11,410 nucleotides of DNA from an uncultured Chitinophagaceae bacterium (GTDB taxonomy: Bacteria > Bacteroidota > Bacteroidia > Chitinophagales > Chitinophagaceae): positions 1-11,410 of the forward strand of contig CAMPGG010000091.1 of NCBI GenBank assembly GCA_946885335.1, written 5' to 3'. A program made the translations under genes and the position numbers. The notes under the pieces are model-generated. The model was not told where the DNA came from and ran no database searches. It was given only the letters and a program-made list of their open reading frames with translations. Position 1 is the first letter of the stretch. Every line of letters starts with the position of its first letter. This document shows, one piece after another, positions 1-8,830 of the stretch.

Positions 1-19
1 TGCAATATTCTTCAACTTA

Positions 20-826
20 TTAATTACCGTTCATCTTTTTAAGAATAAATTTTTCCCATTCTGCCGGTGATAAATATTCTGTTTTTAAAAGTTTCAATTG
101 CCCGTTTACATATCCTTCTTCATCCGGATGTTCTATTTTGAATAATTCAATCATATAATTCTTGCCAGGATTTACCCAAATAAATCCGCCTTTATTTTGC
201 AAACCCTGGCCATCAATTTTATATTTTAATAACTGCTTTCCATTTAGCCATTCTTCTTTTAAAAATTCCACCTGCACTTTGCCTTTGTTTTCAAACCCGG
301 GTTTATTATTTATTAATGCAGCATCAGCGATATGGAATGAAAATGAATCTTTCTTTTCAATTAATGCCCGCCATGCAAAACCAATACTGGCAAAATCAAA
401 ATCATAGCTGTGCCAGAACGGATCAACAAGGATCATAGAATCCTGGAAATCTCCAATCTGAAATTTTATTTTATTGGCTGATTCTAAATTTAGTTCTGCA
501 ACCAATGTTTTATTTCCTTGCATATCAATCCTGTGATTTTGTATTTTGTTTACTACAAACTTATTCCAGTCGAAAGCGGCTGAAACAAGCGTTGACCAAC
601 TTTCACCTTCATTCCATTTAAATGACTCCAGCTGGTTAGTATCTTTTATATACAGGAATACTTGTGAGGCGTTGCTACCATCCCAATTTGATTTTTGGTA
701 AGTATAAACAACGTGAACATCCTGAATGGAACCAGGATGTTTAAATTTATCTTGCTGAGCATTCAGCAAAAAAGTATTTACAAGAAATGAACAGAATAAG
801 GAAACTGTACAAAGTTTAGATTGCAT
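20..826 (-). CDS. Unrecognised exported protein (268 aa), downstream of sprA
   Basis: I do not recognise this family. The ATG at 826 opens a signal peptide: Lys4, a hydrophobic stretch over residues 5-21, and a probable signal peptidase I site after Ala23 (LLNA|QQ). There is no lipobox, so the mature protein is probably soluble in the periplasm or exported, not a lipoprotein. The rest (about 245 residues) has no further membrane span. It is rich in aromatics (about nine Trp) and alternates short polar and hydrophobic stretches, which suggests a mainly beta fold. Notable segments are DPFWHSYDF (136-144), a Gly/Asn-rich part at 204-222 (IDGQGLQNKGGFIWVNPG) and HPDEEGY (233-239). The C-terminus (SPAEWEKFILKKM) looks helical and is not a T9SS C-terminal sorting domain. 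It is 86 bp downstream of sprA on the same strand, so either read-through from sprA or its own promoter is possible. The -7-like TGAGTTTG at 846-839 is one base off consensus and lacks a -33 partner. The reading frame is confident; the function is unknown. Confidence 0.85.
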   Translation of the reverse strand: MQSKLCTVSLFCSFLVNTFLLNAQQDKFKHPGSIQDVHVVYTYQKSNWDGSNASQVFLYIKDTNQLESFKWNEGESWSTLVSAAFDWNKFVVNKIQNHRIDMQGNKTLVAELNLESANKIKFQIGDFQDSMILVDPFWHSYDFDFASIGFAWRALIEKKDSFSFHIADAALINNKPGFENKGKVQVEFLKEEWLNGKQLLKYKIDGQGLQNKGGFIWVNPGKNYMIELFKIEHPDEEGYVNGQLKLLKTEYLSPAEWEKFILKKMNGN

Positions 827-912
827 AACCTATGTTTCCAAACTCAGACTACCATAACTAAAAACTGGTTACACATTTACAAACAAAATAGCCTGGATGA
901 TGTGATTTAAAA

Positions 913-3900
913 TTAATTAAGGGCAACTCTTATCTGCATACCGGCTCTTGTATTGGTAACCGGGAAGGATGAACTGATCTTAGGAATAACGCGGTTCTGC
1001 TCAAAGAACAATTTGACATTTACTCGACTATTGAAAACATAATCAATAGAAGGAGCAATGCGGATCACTTTTTGTCCAGCCGTACCAAAAGCAGTTTTTT
1101 GATCCAGTTTGCTGTTAGCCGTTGCGTCATCCCGTAACGAAAAATCAAAACGGAATGTAACATCATTATCAAGCTTCAACCCTTTTTTACCTATAGAAAT
1201 GTTACGCAGGATTGGCAAACCTCTCTTACGCCAGTTCATTCCCAAGGTATATTCTGTAGAACGATTTTCCGCTAATTGATAATCGATCAAACTCATACTC
1301 AATTGACGTGATTTACGGAATTCAAAACGGGTTGACAATTGATTGGTAAATGTCATATCCAGCTCAATCATCGGCGTAAATGCTTCACTGATCGTAATAT
1401 TCGGAATCAGGAAATATGGGATATAGTTACCCGTTAGTGTATCGCGGAAAGAAGGATACCCAACCCTGAACGGATCCTGGAACAATAAGCCCGTATTAAA
1501 ACTATTCATGCTCAGCGTACTATTGTACCCATGGCGGATAGTGAAGTTTGTAAATATTTTATCCAATCCCGGAATTCTGCTTAAACCACTATAAGAAATA
1601 TTCCAGTTAGGTTTTGGAATATATGCAGCAAATGGATTTGATTTTAAATCAGGATTTGAATTCTTCAGCAAACCAACCTCCAACGGACTCTTATCGGTGT
1701 ATGCAGCAATGAAAGCCGGTATCAAAACATCCTGTGCATATCGGCCATACCCAATATAATAATCAGGATCAGTAGGATCTTTTGCATCGTTTCCAGGATA
1801 AGGATTTTGATTACTTAAACGCTCGGATAAAATCGCCCTGTTCTCTTCAAATTTTTTAAAGGTCTCAGAAACTTCATTGGGATCAAACTTCGTGAACATG
1901 GTATGGTATGAGATATAACTCATACTGAAACTTCCGGTTGCAAATGGATTATATCTTTCCAATCCAGCGGTACCCGATGTGTCTTTAAACAATTCACTGT
2001 ATTGTTTATCGTATGTTTTATCGAGGTTCAAATCAATATTCAAATCGCGAATAGGACTTAGCTGCGCGGTAATATTTAATCGTTGATTAAATCTTTGTTG
2101 AATCAAAGAATTAAATAAAGGATCGCGGGTAAGTAAACCTTTGGCACCTGCATTATTGATCCAGTTTGTATCTGGCTGGTAGCCCAGTATAAAATCGAAC
2201 CCAGGTTCCATGCTGTTGAAATTCTGACCTAAAAATTTCGTGCTGTCAAGATAACCTGGCAATAATGTTCCCAGGTCTTCGGTATACTGAATACCAATTC
2301 TTTTTACTGAAGTTAAAATGCGACCAAAGAATTTAGGAACACCTGCAATTTGTATCGGATCGTTAGGGTTCCTTGGTTTTTTTACGGTTGATGTATCCTT
2401 AGGTAATTTATTTACCGGTCCGGTACTGTTTAATGATCTTAATAAATTCCATTTATTATAAAGCTGGTCAAAATTGAAATCAGCTGTTATGTTTTTTGTG
2501 TTCCCATTCAACAAAGTATTACCTAAACCTTTGGCAAGTAAAGAGGCTCCTATCCAATCATACTTGGCAACATAGCTTGCCCTTACAGAAGTCCAGTCAA
2601 GGAAAGGAATTTTTTGCATAGGCAGATTATAACTAACACCAATATCCTGGTGAAAATGCGTGTTCCTTCCTCCTTTAAATAAATTCTCCCGAACGGAATC
2701 TTTTTCCTCTTTTGTATCAATTCTGCCAAATGGTTCATCGATCCGTGCATTGTTCACTGCGTTATAATCTAATGTGATAGACCTTGTAAGATTCCAGCGC
2801 ATAGTATAAAACCTGTCGAACGTAAAATACTTGTCATAGGTTTCAGGTATTTTATAATTATCATCACCACCAACATTCCTTGGCCTGATGGCACCAAATT
2901 GCCTGAACACATCTGCTTTGAATGATAATAATGCAGGTGAATAATTAAAATTGAAATCCCTGATCAACGCTAGCCATTTAGAACTTGGCTTGATCATGTT
3001 TTTAAATGGCTCTATCACTTTTGGCTGTGGTGCAAATGTATATCCAACAGCACCTCTTGTACGTTTGATCTCTTCACTTTCAATCAAAGGATTATGTCGT
3101 TCCGAAACTGTATGCGAATAACTGAAATCCACATTCGAAATATCCCAGATCTTTGCAGGCTTATTATTTGTTTTGATCTTTTTTACATTGGTAAAATTGA
3201 CAGTCTTGATGGTCATCACATCCACCGCATCATCACGAATAGAATCCTTTTTATCGTTTGGCGCATCATTCAGCTTCTCTTTTAATTTGATGTCCAGGTC
3301 ATAAGGATCATATTCAGGTGTACTGGTTGTACGACTAACACCCGCATAAACAGGAATGGTAATACCTGCTTCCCTGGGTAATAATTTTCCGAGATCAAGG
3401 TTTGATGAGAGATCAATCTGGTTAAAATCTTCCCGGCTTCTTTCATTCACCCTTTGTTCCAATGTACCAAACCCACTGCTACGAACGCTTCCTGATAAAC
3501 TTAAACTTCCCAAATCTGCCAATGCAAGATCTACCCTTCCAATGGCCGCATATCCACCTTCTTCATCTAATTGAGAAAGTCGTAATTCATTGAACCAGGT
3601 TTCTGTACAAACAAATTCCTTTTTTGCATTTTGCACAGCCATCAGCATACCTCTTACTTCTCCTAAATTCGGATTACCCAAAATGGCAAAAGTTCTTCCA
3701 TCAGGTCTTAATTCACTATAGTATTTGGAAGGAGAAACGCCACCCTGGTTACGGCGTGATTTTAAACGCGTTAATTCATTCAAAGCCAGATCAAGATTAT
3801 TTTCTTCGGGCCATATTTCTAATGAATCCGTTGCACCAAACCGGGTAATCTTTAATGGAATTTTTATTTCATAATAGTTACTTACAAAATCACTTCCTAT

Positions 3901-6900
3901 CCTGATCACTGCATTCAGATCTCCATCATCCAACTGCGTATAACCTCTTACTGATTCAGCATGAATGAACATGGATAATTTACCGTACTGGCGAAGATCA
4001 AGATTGAATGTTTTAAATACACCCCGGCTTTCATCTTTTGGCAGATCGCAGATCTTTAAACTTAATGATTGCTCATTTTGTAATAATTGCACATTGTTAT
4101 TACTCAGTTGTTGCTGGCGCTCAATGCCAGGAGGTTGTACATATATGATTGGATCCCGCTGGTCATTTTCTTCCAGGTTAACGGCTAACACATTTACTGC
4201 AGCCGGATCATTTGGTGGTAATGGTTTATAATTCCCGGTAGTGTCAACTTCGTAAGTGAATTTCCGCCATTGGTTGCGCACCAGTTCAAGTTTACCAAAA
4301 CGGGTAACCACGGTATCTTCAAAACCAGTTAAAAACATCCGGATAAAACGAATGGATTTAAAATCGGGAATATTACCTACTTTTTGATGATATGCTGAAA
4401 TAGGAATTCTGAACAAGTACCATTTTTCTAACCGGTTAGTATTGTTGGCAAGTGTTACATTAACTTCCCTAACATCAGTAATAAAGTTTGTACCTGTTTG
4501 CATGTTCGGTGCCAGGTCAACTTTATACTCAAAATATTCTTCCACTTCATTCATGGTATTATCCCGGTTCAATTCTTCCTGGTCGGGATACATGGTATAT
4601 GCATTGGTAAACTGATCTTCCGCACCTGCCAAAGGTGAGTTTCCATGCGGGTTGTTGATATCTTTATAACGGCGAAGGATACCTGCATTTTGCTGATCGT
4701 AAACAGCATCCCGGTATGGTAAAAAATTATCACCGGCCGGATCTGCTGCAGCTTGCTGGTAAACAGTTGAATTAGCCCCAAAAGTCATTTCCAGGTTACG
4801 CAGGTATTGTGCGAATTTAACAGCCTCTTCTTCATCTGTTAAGCCATCAAAACCAACATCCTGGAAGGGCCTGTCGCCGGGATCATTACTAAAGGCATTG
4901 GTTACCTGTAATGGATTCAGTGGTACTTGTCCCCAAACGGTATTGGTATCAACAGGGCTGTTAAAATTGGGTGCCGGCAAACCATTTTCATATAATCTTT
5001 TACCATCGCGCAGCACATCTTCAGAAATATTTCCGAGGTTAAAATATAAACTACCACCCGAACTAAATGGTTTATTAATGAATGGATCCTGCATCCAGAA
5101 TTCAATGAATTCAATATTGCTGGTTTCAAAATCTGTTTGGTCAATATGACGCATTATTCCCGCCCATGCTTCTTTTGGATTTAAGAGTTGCCCATTGTCA
5201 TCAATACGATTCATTCTTGATTCAAAATTGTATGGACCTTTTTCCCGGGGATAATAAGCCATATCGAAAGTGGTCAGTAAGCCCTGGCCAAAATCGTTGG
5301 TTCTTTTAGGAAAAATCTCTTGCTGCAACACCTGGCGTGTTTCAGGCTTTGACAGTTCATTAGGATCGTTGCGAAGTGGGTTGTTTACATTTCTTCTTTC
5401 CTGCAAAACGGGTTCAATATTATACCAGGCAAGTTTTGCCCGGTTAAAACCATATGCATGATCATTGATCAGGTCAGCCTCTGGGAATAAACCATTTTTC
5501 TGTGGGGTTGAAGCCATTGTCCAACTGATCAGCGGGAACCTTAAATCAATACTGCTCCGGGTTCCTTCAAAATCATCAATATAACTAAGACCTTCCCCAC
5601 CCTTTCCAATTTGTGGTGCGTGGCCGGGAATTAACCAGGCTGCTTCGGCATATGCATTAATGGCAGAAGGTACTTTTGAAGAATAAAATGGAAGTTTATC
5701 AAGCCACTTGGTTAATCGTGGAATTTCATTGCGGTAATCAAAATCCAATCCTACCATGGTATTGCGTATAGGATCGTCACCATAAGTTGTTTTGGTGAAG
5801 AAAGGCCTTTCACCCAATCTTACAACAGTTCCTCCAACTGTCAGGTTCCTGTTTACCAGGTAATCAAGCCGCAGCCCCATATAATTTCGTTGCTGCAAAC
5901 CAAACGTCGCATTATTTTCATACTGAACCTGCACCGGTAAACCCGCATTAATAATTGCCTGGTTGATGATGCGCATGCTTCCGAGGTCATAATTGATCTC
6001 GTAATCTATATTTTCCCTTAATATTTGTCCACCAGCCGTCACCGTTACAGATCCAGGAGGAATATTAAATCCTAACTGGTAATCGCCTGATGTTGCGGAC
6101 CGCGACCTTCCTTCAATTTTATAGCGATTTAAATTGGCATAGGTTTGGGCGATTGCTTTAATGGTATCATATAAAGGATAGTATACAAAACGATCTTTGA
6201 TCTGTTGGGTTGGGAAAACATATTCCAGGTCGCGACCAAAAGGTTCAAGTACCGGGAAGATGATCCGGCTTTGAGAAGGGATCACAGTATATCCTTCGAT
6301 ATAATCAAAAACACCATCAGGTTGCGGGTCATTTTGATTATTTAACCGGTCAAGGTTTAATAAATTTAATAGCGGAATGCCTTTGTATTGGGGAAGAACG
6401 GAATCTAACGGTAAATATCTTTTTTCGCCCAGGCTTGGCTCTTCGTATAATAGATTTAACTGGAAATCCTGGCGTTCCAATTGACCAAATCCAACAGAGT
6501 AAACGTTTTTCATCATCAAATCCCACAATGGCAAATTGGGTCTTTGTGATGTAGCTTTTAATAATTTTAAGAACAATACTTTCTGTGCATTTCCGGTACT
6601 GTCTGGTGGAACATCCTGGCTAAACTCACCCACCTGGTATACTTTTCCATTGTAAGTATATTGATAAGCAATACCCAAAACTTCATCAGGCTGTAGTGGC
6701 TGATTCAGGGAAACAAACCCGATTCTTTCATTGATAAAATAATCGGATGGCTGGAGTTTCCTGGCAAATGTTTTTTCAAAATCCTGTACAGGTTGCAAAC
6801 CCAGACTGGTCATTACCCTTTGAACCTGTGTTGAGTTACGGCTATCGGGTGTATTTAATAATGTTTGATACAGATCGTTGGCTCCATTCCTGGGTAACGA

Positions 6901-8064
6901 ATCTCCCGTGCCAGTCCAATTATTGTTATATGGAAATCCTTCACCCAGGTCCATAAAAGCAACGATATCCCTGGTGTCAGTTGTAGCTCCTGTTCTGTTT
7001 GTTACCCACACTTCCGTTCTTAGTATCTGTACATTCGATTGAACCACCGGGAGGGTGCTCATCGCTTTATTATACCGGTGGCGAAAATACTGGGCTACCA
7101 AAAAGTGGCGGTTTTCCTCGTATTCATCAGAACGTAAACTAAAATCCTGGGTTGCCGTTCCACCTTGCAATCCTAATGATTGTCTTTGAGAACGTTGATT
7201 AGCAAGTATACCGGTAACAAATAATTTACCAAACTGTAGCTGGGTTTTTATTCCAAATAAAGATTGAGCACCAGGAATCAGGGTTCCTTTGTTGGCAAAA
7301 CTTACATTACCTGCCTGGAAAAGTTTTAAAATTTCGTCATCCCTGCCCCGATAATCCAATTTTAACTGGTTTTCAAAATCGAAGTTGGCCAGTGTATTAT
7401 AATTAATGGGCAATTTTAGTTTATCACCAATATTTGCATCTACCTGCAACTGGCTATTCATATTAAAATCAAAGCCGCCATTCTTACGGGCTCTTTCCGG
7501 TAAGGTTGGATTTTTAATATTCTGTCCCTGGTAGCCCGCCATGATATCAACATAACCATTTGGCTTGATCTCCACTTTGCCCACTCCCATGATGCGATTA
7601 ACCCAATCATTGCGAAATGAAAATTTTGGTTTGTATAAACGCCGGTTAAGATCCGAAAGTAAGCCTGCTCTTTTTCTAAAATATTCAACTTCATCCTGCC
7701 GGCCTTTCAGTTCCAGGAATTCATTCATGGAAAAAGTCATTGGAGTGCGGTAATAACGGCTACCGATCTTCTCCATAATATAATATTCTTTGGTTACCGG
7801 GTCGTATTCAATTCTACGTTTAATGAAGGAGCTGTCCTTGAGATCAAAACTGTTACGATTGGGATAGGTAAATGGATCGCCATACCGGTCATAGATCGGG
7901 TAAGGAATTGTATCAGTAAAAATGGATGGGGGAAAACCGTTGGGTGCTCCATTGGTATTACGGCCATGGGCATACGTAAATAATCCTAGCGTCAGTATGC
8001 TGGTTATTACCAACATACTAATTATGTAGCTGGTCCTGGGCTTCAAATTATTTTCTCCTGACAA
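913..8064 (-). CDS. sprA: SprA (Sov), outer-membrane translocon of the type IX secretion system
   Basis: SprA forms the very large outer-membrane beta-barrel (36 strands in Flavobacterium johnsoniae) through which T9SS substrates with C-terminal sorting signals leave the periplasm; in that species it works with PorV and a Plug protein and is needed for gliding. The 2383 residues here match the usual length (about 2400). A signal peptide covers residues 1-34: Lys8/Arg10, a hydrophobic core at 13-31, probable cleavage AHG|RN. Family hallmarks appear in order: IYDRYGDPFTYPNRNSFDL (57-75) and IEYDPVTKEYYIMEKIG (85-101) in the first N-terminal repeat; YIDDFEGTRSSIDLR near 830-842; DVGFDGLTDEEE near 1070, with the acidic stretch after it; IGIQYTEDLGTLLPGYLDS near 1925; and a C-terminal beta-signal-like end (SFPVTNTRAG...IRVALN). 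The frame is unbroken. The start is TTG: an in-frame TAA (8067-8065) directly precedes it, and no ATG occurs before codon 17. TTG at 8046 is an alternative start and has better ribosome-binding-site spacing. It probably shares a transcript with ruvA, 27 bp upstream. Confidence 0.97.
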   Translation of the reverse strand: MSGENNLKPRTSYIISMLVITSILTLGLFTYAHGRNTNGAPNGFPPSIFTDTIPYPIYDRYGDPFTYPNRNSFDLKDSSFIKRRIEYDPVTKEYYIMEKIGSRYYRTPMTFSMNEFLELKGRQDEVEYFRKRAGLLSDLNRRLYKPKFSFRNDWVNRIMGVGKVEIKPNGYVDIMAGYQGQNIKNPTLPERARKNGGFDFNMNSQLQVDANIGDKLKLPINYNTLANFDFENQLKLDYRGRDDEILKLFQAGNVSFANKGTLIPGAQSLFGIKTQLQFGKLFVTGILANQRSQRQSLGLQGGTATQDFSLRSDEYEENRHFLVAQYFRHRYNKAMSTLPVVQSNVQILRTEVWVTNRTGATTDTRDIVAFMDLGEGFPYNNNWTGTGDSLPRNGANDLYQTLLNTPDSRNSTQVQRVMTSLGLQPVQDFEKTFARKLQPSDYFINERIGFVSLNQPLQPDEVLGIAYQYTYNGKVYQVGEFSQDVPPDSTGNAQKVLFLKLLKATSQRPNLPLWDLMMKNVYSVGFGQLERQDFQLNLLYEEPSLGEKRYLPLDSVLPQYKGIPLLNLLNLDRLNNQNDPQPDGVFDYIEGYTVIPSQSRIIFPVLEPFGRDLEYVFPTQQIKDRFVYYPLYDTIKAIAQTYANLNRYKIEGRSRSATSGDYQLGFNIPPGSVTVTAGGQILRENIDYEINYDLGSMRIINQAIINAGLPVQVQYENNATFGLQQRNYMGLRLDYLVNRNLTVGGTVVRLGERPFFTKTTYGDDPIRNTMVGLDFDYRNEIPRLTKWLDKLPFYSSKVPSAINAYAEAAWLIPGHAPQIGKGGEGLSYIDDFEGTRSSIDLRFPLISWTMASTPQKNGLFPEADLINDHAYGFNRAKLAWYNIEPVLQERRNVNNPLRNDPNELSKPETRQVLQQEIFPKRTNDFGQGLLTTFDMAYYPREKGPYNFESRMNRIDDNGQLLNPKEAWAGIMRHIDQTDFETSNIEFIEFWMQDPFINKPFSSGGSLYFNLGNISEDVLRDGKRLYENGLPAPNFNSPVDTNTVWGQVPLNPLQVTNAFSNDPGDRPFQDVGFDGLTDEEEAVKFAQYLRNLEMTFGANSTVYQQAAADPAGDNFLPYRDAVYDQQNAGILRRYKDINNPHGNSPLAGAEDQFTNAYTMYPDQEELNRDNTMNEVEEYFEYKVDLAPNMQTGTNFITDVREVNVTLANNTNRLEKWYLFRIPISAYHQKVGNIPDFKSIRFIRMFLTGFEDTVVTRFGKLELVRNQWRKFTYEVDTTGNYKPLPPNDPAAVNVLAVNLEENDQRDPIIYVQPPGIERQQQLSNNNVQLLQNEQSLSLKICDLPKDESRGVFKTFNLDLRQYGKLSMFIHAESVRGYTQLDDGDLNAVIRIGSDFVSNYYEIKIPLKITRFGATDSLEIWPEENNLDLALNELTRLKSRRNQGGVSPSKYYSELRPDGRTFAILGNPNLGEVRGMLMAVQNAKKEFVCTETWFNELRLSQLDEEGGYAAIGRVDLALADLGSLSLSGSVRSSGFGTLEQRVNERSREDFNQIDLSSNLDLGKLLPREAGITIPVYAGVSRTTSTPEYDPYDLDIKLKEKLNDAPNDKKDSIRDDAVDVMTIKTVNFTNVKKIKTNNKPAKIWDISNVDFSYSHTVSERHNPLIESEEIKRTRGAVGYTFAPQPKVIEPFKNMIKPSSKWLALIRDFNFNYSPALLSFKADVFRQFGAIRPRNVGGDDNYKIPETYDKYFTFDRFYTMRWNLTRSITLDYNAVNNARIDEPFGRIDTKEEKDSVRENLFKGGRNTHFHQDIGVSYNLPMQKIPFLDWTSVRASYVAKYDWIGASLLAKGLGNTLLNGNTKNITADFNFDQLYNKWNLLRSLNSTGPVNKLPKDTSTVKKPRNPNDPIQIAGVPKFFGRILTSVKRIGIQYTEDLGTLLPGYLDSTKFLGQNFNSMEPGFDFILGYQPDTNWINNAGAKGLLTRDPLFNSLIQQRFNQRLNITAQLSPIRDLNIDLNLDKTYDKQYSELFKDTSGTAGLERYNPFATGSFSMSYISYHTMFTKFDPNEVSETFKKFEENRAILSERLSNQNPYPGNDAKDPTDPDYYIGYGRYAQDVLIPAFIAAYTDKSPLEVGLLKNSNPDLKSNPFAAYIPKPNWNISYSGLSRIPGLDKIFTNFTIRHGYNSTLSMNSFNTGLLFQDPFRVGYPSFRDTLTGNYIPYFLIPNITISEAFTPMIELDMTFTNQLSTRFEFRKSRQLSMSLIDYQLAENRSTEYTLGMNWRKRGLPILRNISIGKKGLKLDNDVTFRFDFSLRDDATANSKLDQKTAFGTAGQKVIRIAPSIDYVFNSRVNVKLFFEQNRVIPKISSSFPVTNTRAGMQIRVALN
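8055..8059 (-). promoter_or_regulatory. Shine-Dalgarno-like AGGAG that may set the sprA start
   Basis: The minus strand reads AGGAG, then 8 bases (AAAATAAT), then TTG at 8046-8044, which is codon 7 of the longest sprA frame. The spacing is ideal for a Shine-Dalgarno sequence. If used, translation would start at Leu7 (MKPRTSYIISM...), which still gives a well-formed signal peptide. The site lies inside the coding region if the upstream TTG (8064) is used instead. Many Bacteroidota genes do not depend on Shine-Dalgarno pairing, so this could be chance. Confidence 0.45.
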
Positions 8065-8066
8065 TT

Positions 8067-8080
8067 AGTTACTAGTTACT
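8067..8080. repeat. Tandem 7-mer AGTTACT x2 in the ruvA-sprA gap
   Basis: AGTTACT occurs twice back to back (8067-8073 and 8074-8080). On the minus strand the segment from 8078 to 8065 reads TAACTAGTAACTAA and places stop codons in all three forward frames (TAA 8078-8076, TAG 8074-8072, TAA 8071-8069, TAA 8067-8065) just before the sprA TTG. The repeat is directly visible; any role beyond sealing the reading frames is inference. Confidence 0.6.
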
Positions 8081-8091
8081 GTAATAGTGGA

Positions 8092-8673
8092 TTATAAGGT
8101 ACGAAGTGCCTTTTTGATAATGTCTTCTACAGGCATATCGGGTTGAGATGCGGTTGCTTTCTGAACGGCTTGTTCAGCAGCCTGCCGTTGTATGCCCAAC
8201 GCCAACAAAGCATTCAACGCATCTTGCTGTAAAGTATTGTGTTTCAACGGCGAAATATTTGATCCAAGCGGTTGTTTAGCTAATTTATCCCTCAGCTCCA
8301 CGACCAATCTTTCTGCCGATTTTTTCCCAATACCTTTAATACCTTCCAACGTTTTTGTTTCTCCATTAACGATTGCCCTCGCCAGTTCATCGGGTTTCAT
8401 ATAACTCAGCATCATACGAGCCGTAGAAGCTCCAACACCTGAAACACTGATCAATTGGGAAAACATTTCTTTTTCCGCCTGGTCAAAGAACCCGTATAAA
8501 ATATGAGCATCTTCCCTTATCAATAGAAGCGTGTGTAATAATCCGGCATCCAGGTTTTGAATTTTAGAATAAGTGTTCAGGCTAATAAGTACTTCGTAAC
8601 CCAGCCCGTTAACATCAAGATGAACACTGGTTGGACTTTTATAAGTAAAATTTCCTTTTAAATATGCAATCAT
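8092..8673 (-). CDS. ruvA: Holliday junction branch migration protein RuvA
   Basis: RuvA binds four-way DNA junctions as a tetramer and loads the RuvB helicase motors for branch migration during recombinational repair. All three domains are visible in 193 residues, close to the usual length of about 200. The N-terminal OB-fold (1-62) starts MIAYLKG and ends at the conserved LYGF (59-62). Two helix-hairpin-helix motifs follow: SVSGVGASTARMML (76-89) and GIKGIGKKSAERLVVEL (111-127). After a linker at about 130-147, the C-terminal RuvB-binding domain (148-193) contains DALNALLALGIQRQAAEQAV. The ATG at 8673 is the natural start because it begins the conserved MIAYLKG; an in-frame TAA lies at 8700-8698. 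The gene is first in a probable ruvA-sprA transcript and diverges from fabH. I found no convincing TAnnTTTG promoter in front of it; TATTTTCG at 8688-8681 is one base off but only 7 bp from the ATG. As I recall, ruvA next to sprA recurs in Bacteroidota. Confidence 0.97.
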   Translation of the reverse strand: MIAYLKGNFTYKSPTSVHLDVNGLGYEVLISLNTYSKIQNLDAGLLHTLLLIREDAHILYGFFDQAEKEMFSQLISVSGVGASTARMMLSYMKPDELARAIVNGETKTLEGIKGIGKKSAERLVVELRDKLAKQPLGSNISPLKHNTLQQDALNALLALGIQRQAAEQAVQKATASQPDMPVEDIIKKALRTL

Positions 8674-8720
8674 AAGATTGCGAAAATAGGCAGAACTTTA
8701 TTTTTTGCCATTTTGATTTA

Positions 8721-8738
8721 CTAATTTTTTATAATTAG
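8721..8738. repeat. AT-only inverted repeat in the ruvA/fabH divergent region
   Basis: CTAATT (8721-8726) and AATTAG (8733-8738) form a perfect 6-bp inverted repeat around a 6-base spacer. It lies roughly midway between the two divergent genes, 35 bp before the fabH -33 element. It could be a regulator-binding site, but in such AT-rich DNA it could easily be chance. Nothing else is obvious in the 157-bp region apart from the fabH promoter. Confidence 0.2.
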
Positions 8739-8773
8739 AAACATTGTGAAAATAAAGATGTTAGTGTACGTTA

Positions 8774-8803
8774 TTTGCATTGACCATTTCTTATGTACCT
8801 TTG
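8774..8803 (+). promoter_or_regulatory. Bacteroidota-type promoter for fabH
   Basis: TTTG (8774-8777) is followed after 18 bases by TACCTTTG (8796-8803), an exact match to the -7 consensus TAnnTTTG used by the primary sigma factor of Bacteroides and Flavobacterium, with a spacing inside the accepted range. Transcription would begin near 8810, giving a leader of about 20 bases before the fabH ATG at 8831. It points away from ruvA, so fabH is probably transcribed alone. Confidence 0.7.
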
Positions 8804-8830
8804 GCCATTTTAAAAAAATAACTTTACAAG

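Noticed and set aside
839..846. TGAGTTTG on the minus strand as a possible promoter for the 268-residue exported protein.
   Set aside because: It has one mismatch at an important position and no -33 element at usable spacing.
827..912. Search for a terminator between sprA and the downstream gene.
   Set aside because: Only a 4-bp ACCA/TGGT pairing without a following T-run was found; not supportable.
3094..5461. Several plus-strand and alternative-frame minus-strand open frames of 60-90 codons inside sprA (for example 3094-3285, 3965-4231, 4917-5144).
   Set aside because: They overlap an unbroken, well-matched sprA frame and show no recognisable domain, signal peptide or spacing to a start signal.
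8681..8688. TATTTTCG on the minus strand as a possible ruvA -7 element.
   Set aside because: It has one mismatch to TAnnTTTG, lies only 7 bp from the ATG and has no TTG partner at 17-23 bases.
8707..8812. Three CCATTT copies around the fabH promoter (8708, 8784, 8805) as possible operator repeats.
   Set aside because: The repeats are short and unevenly spaced, with no shared flanking symmetry; expected by chance in AT-rich DNA.
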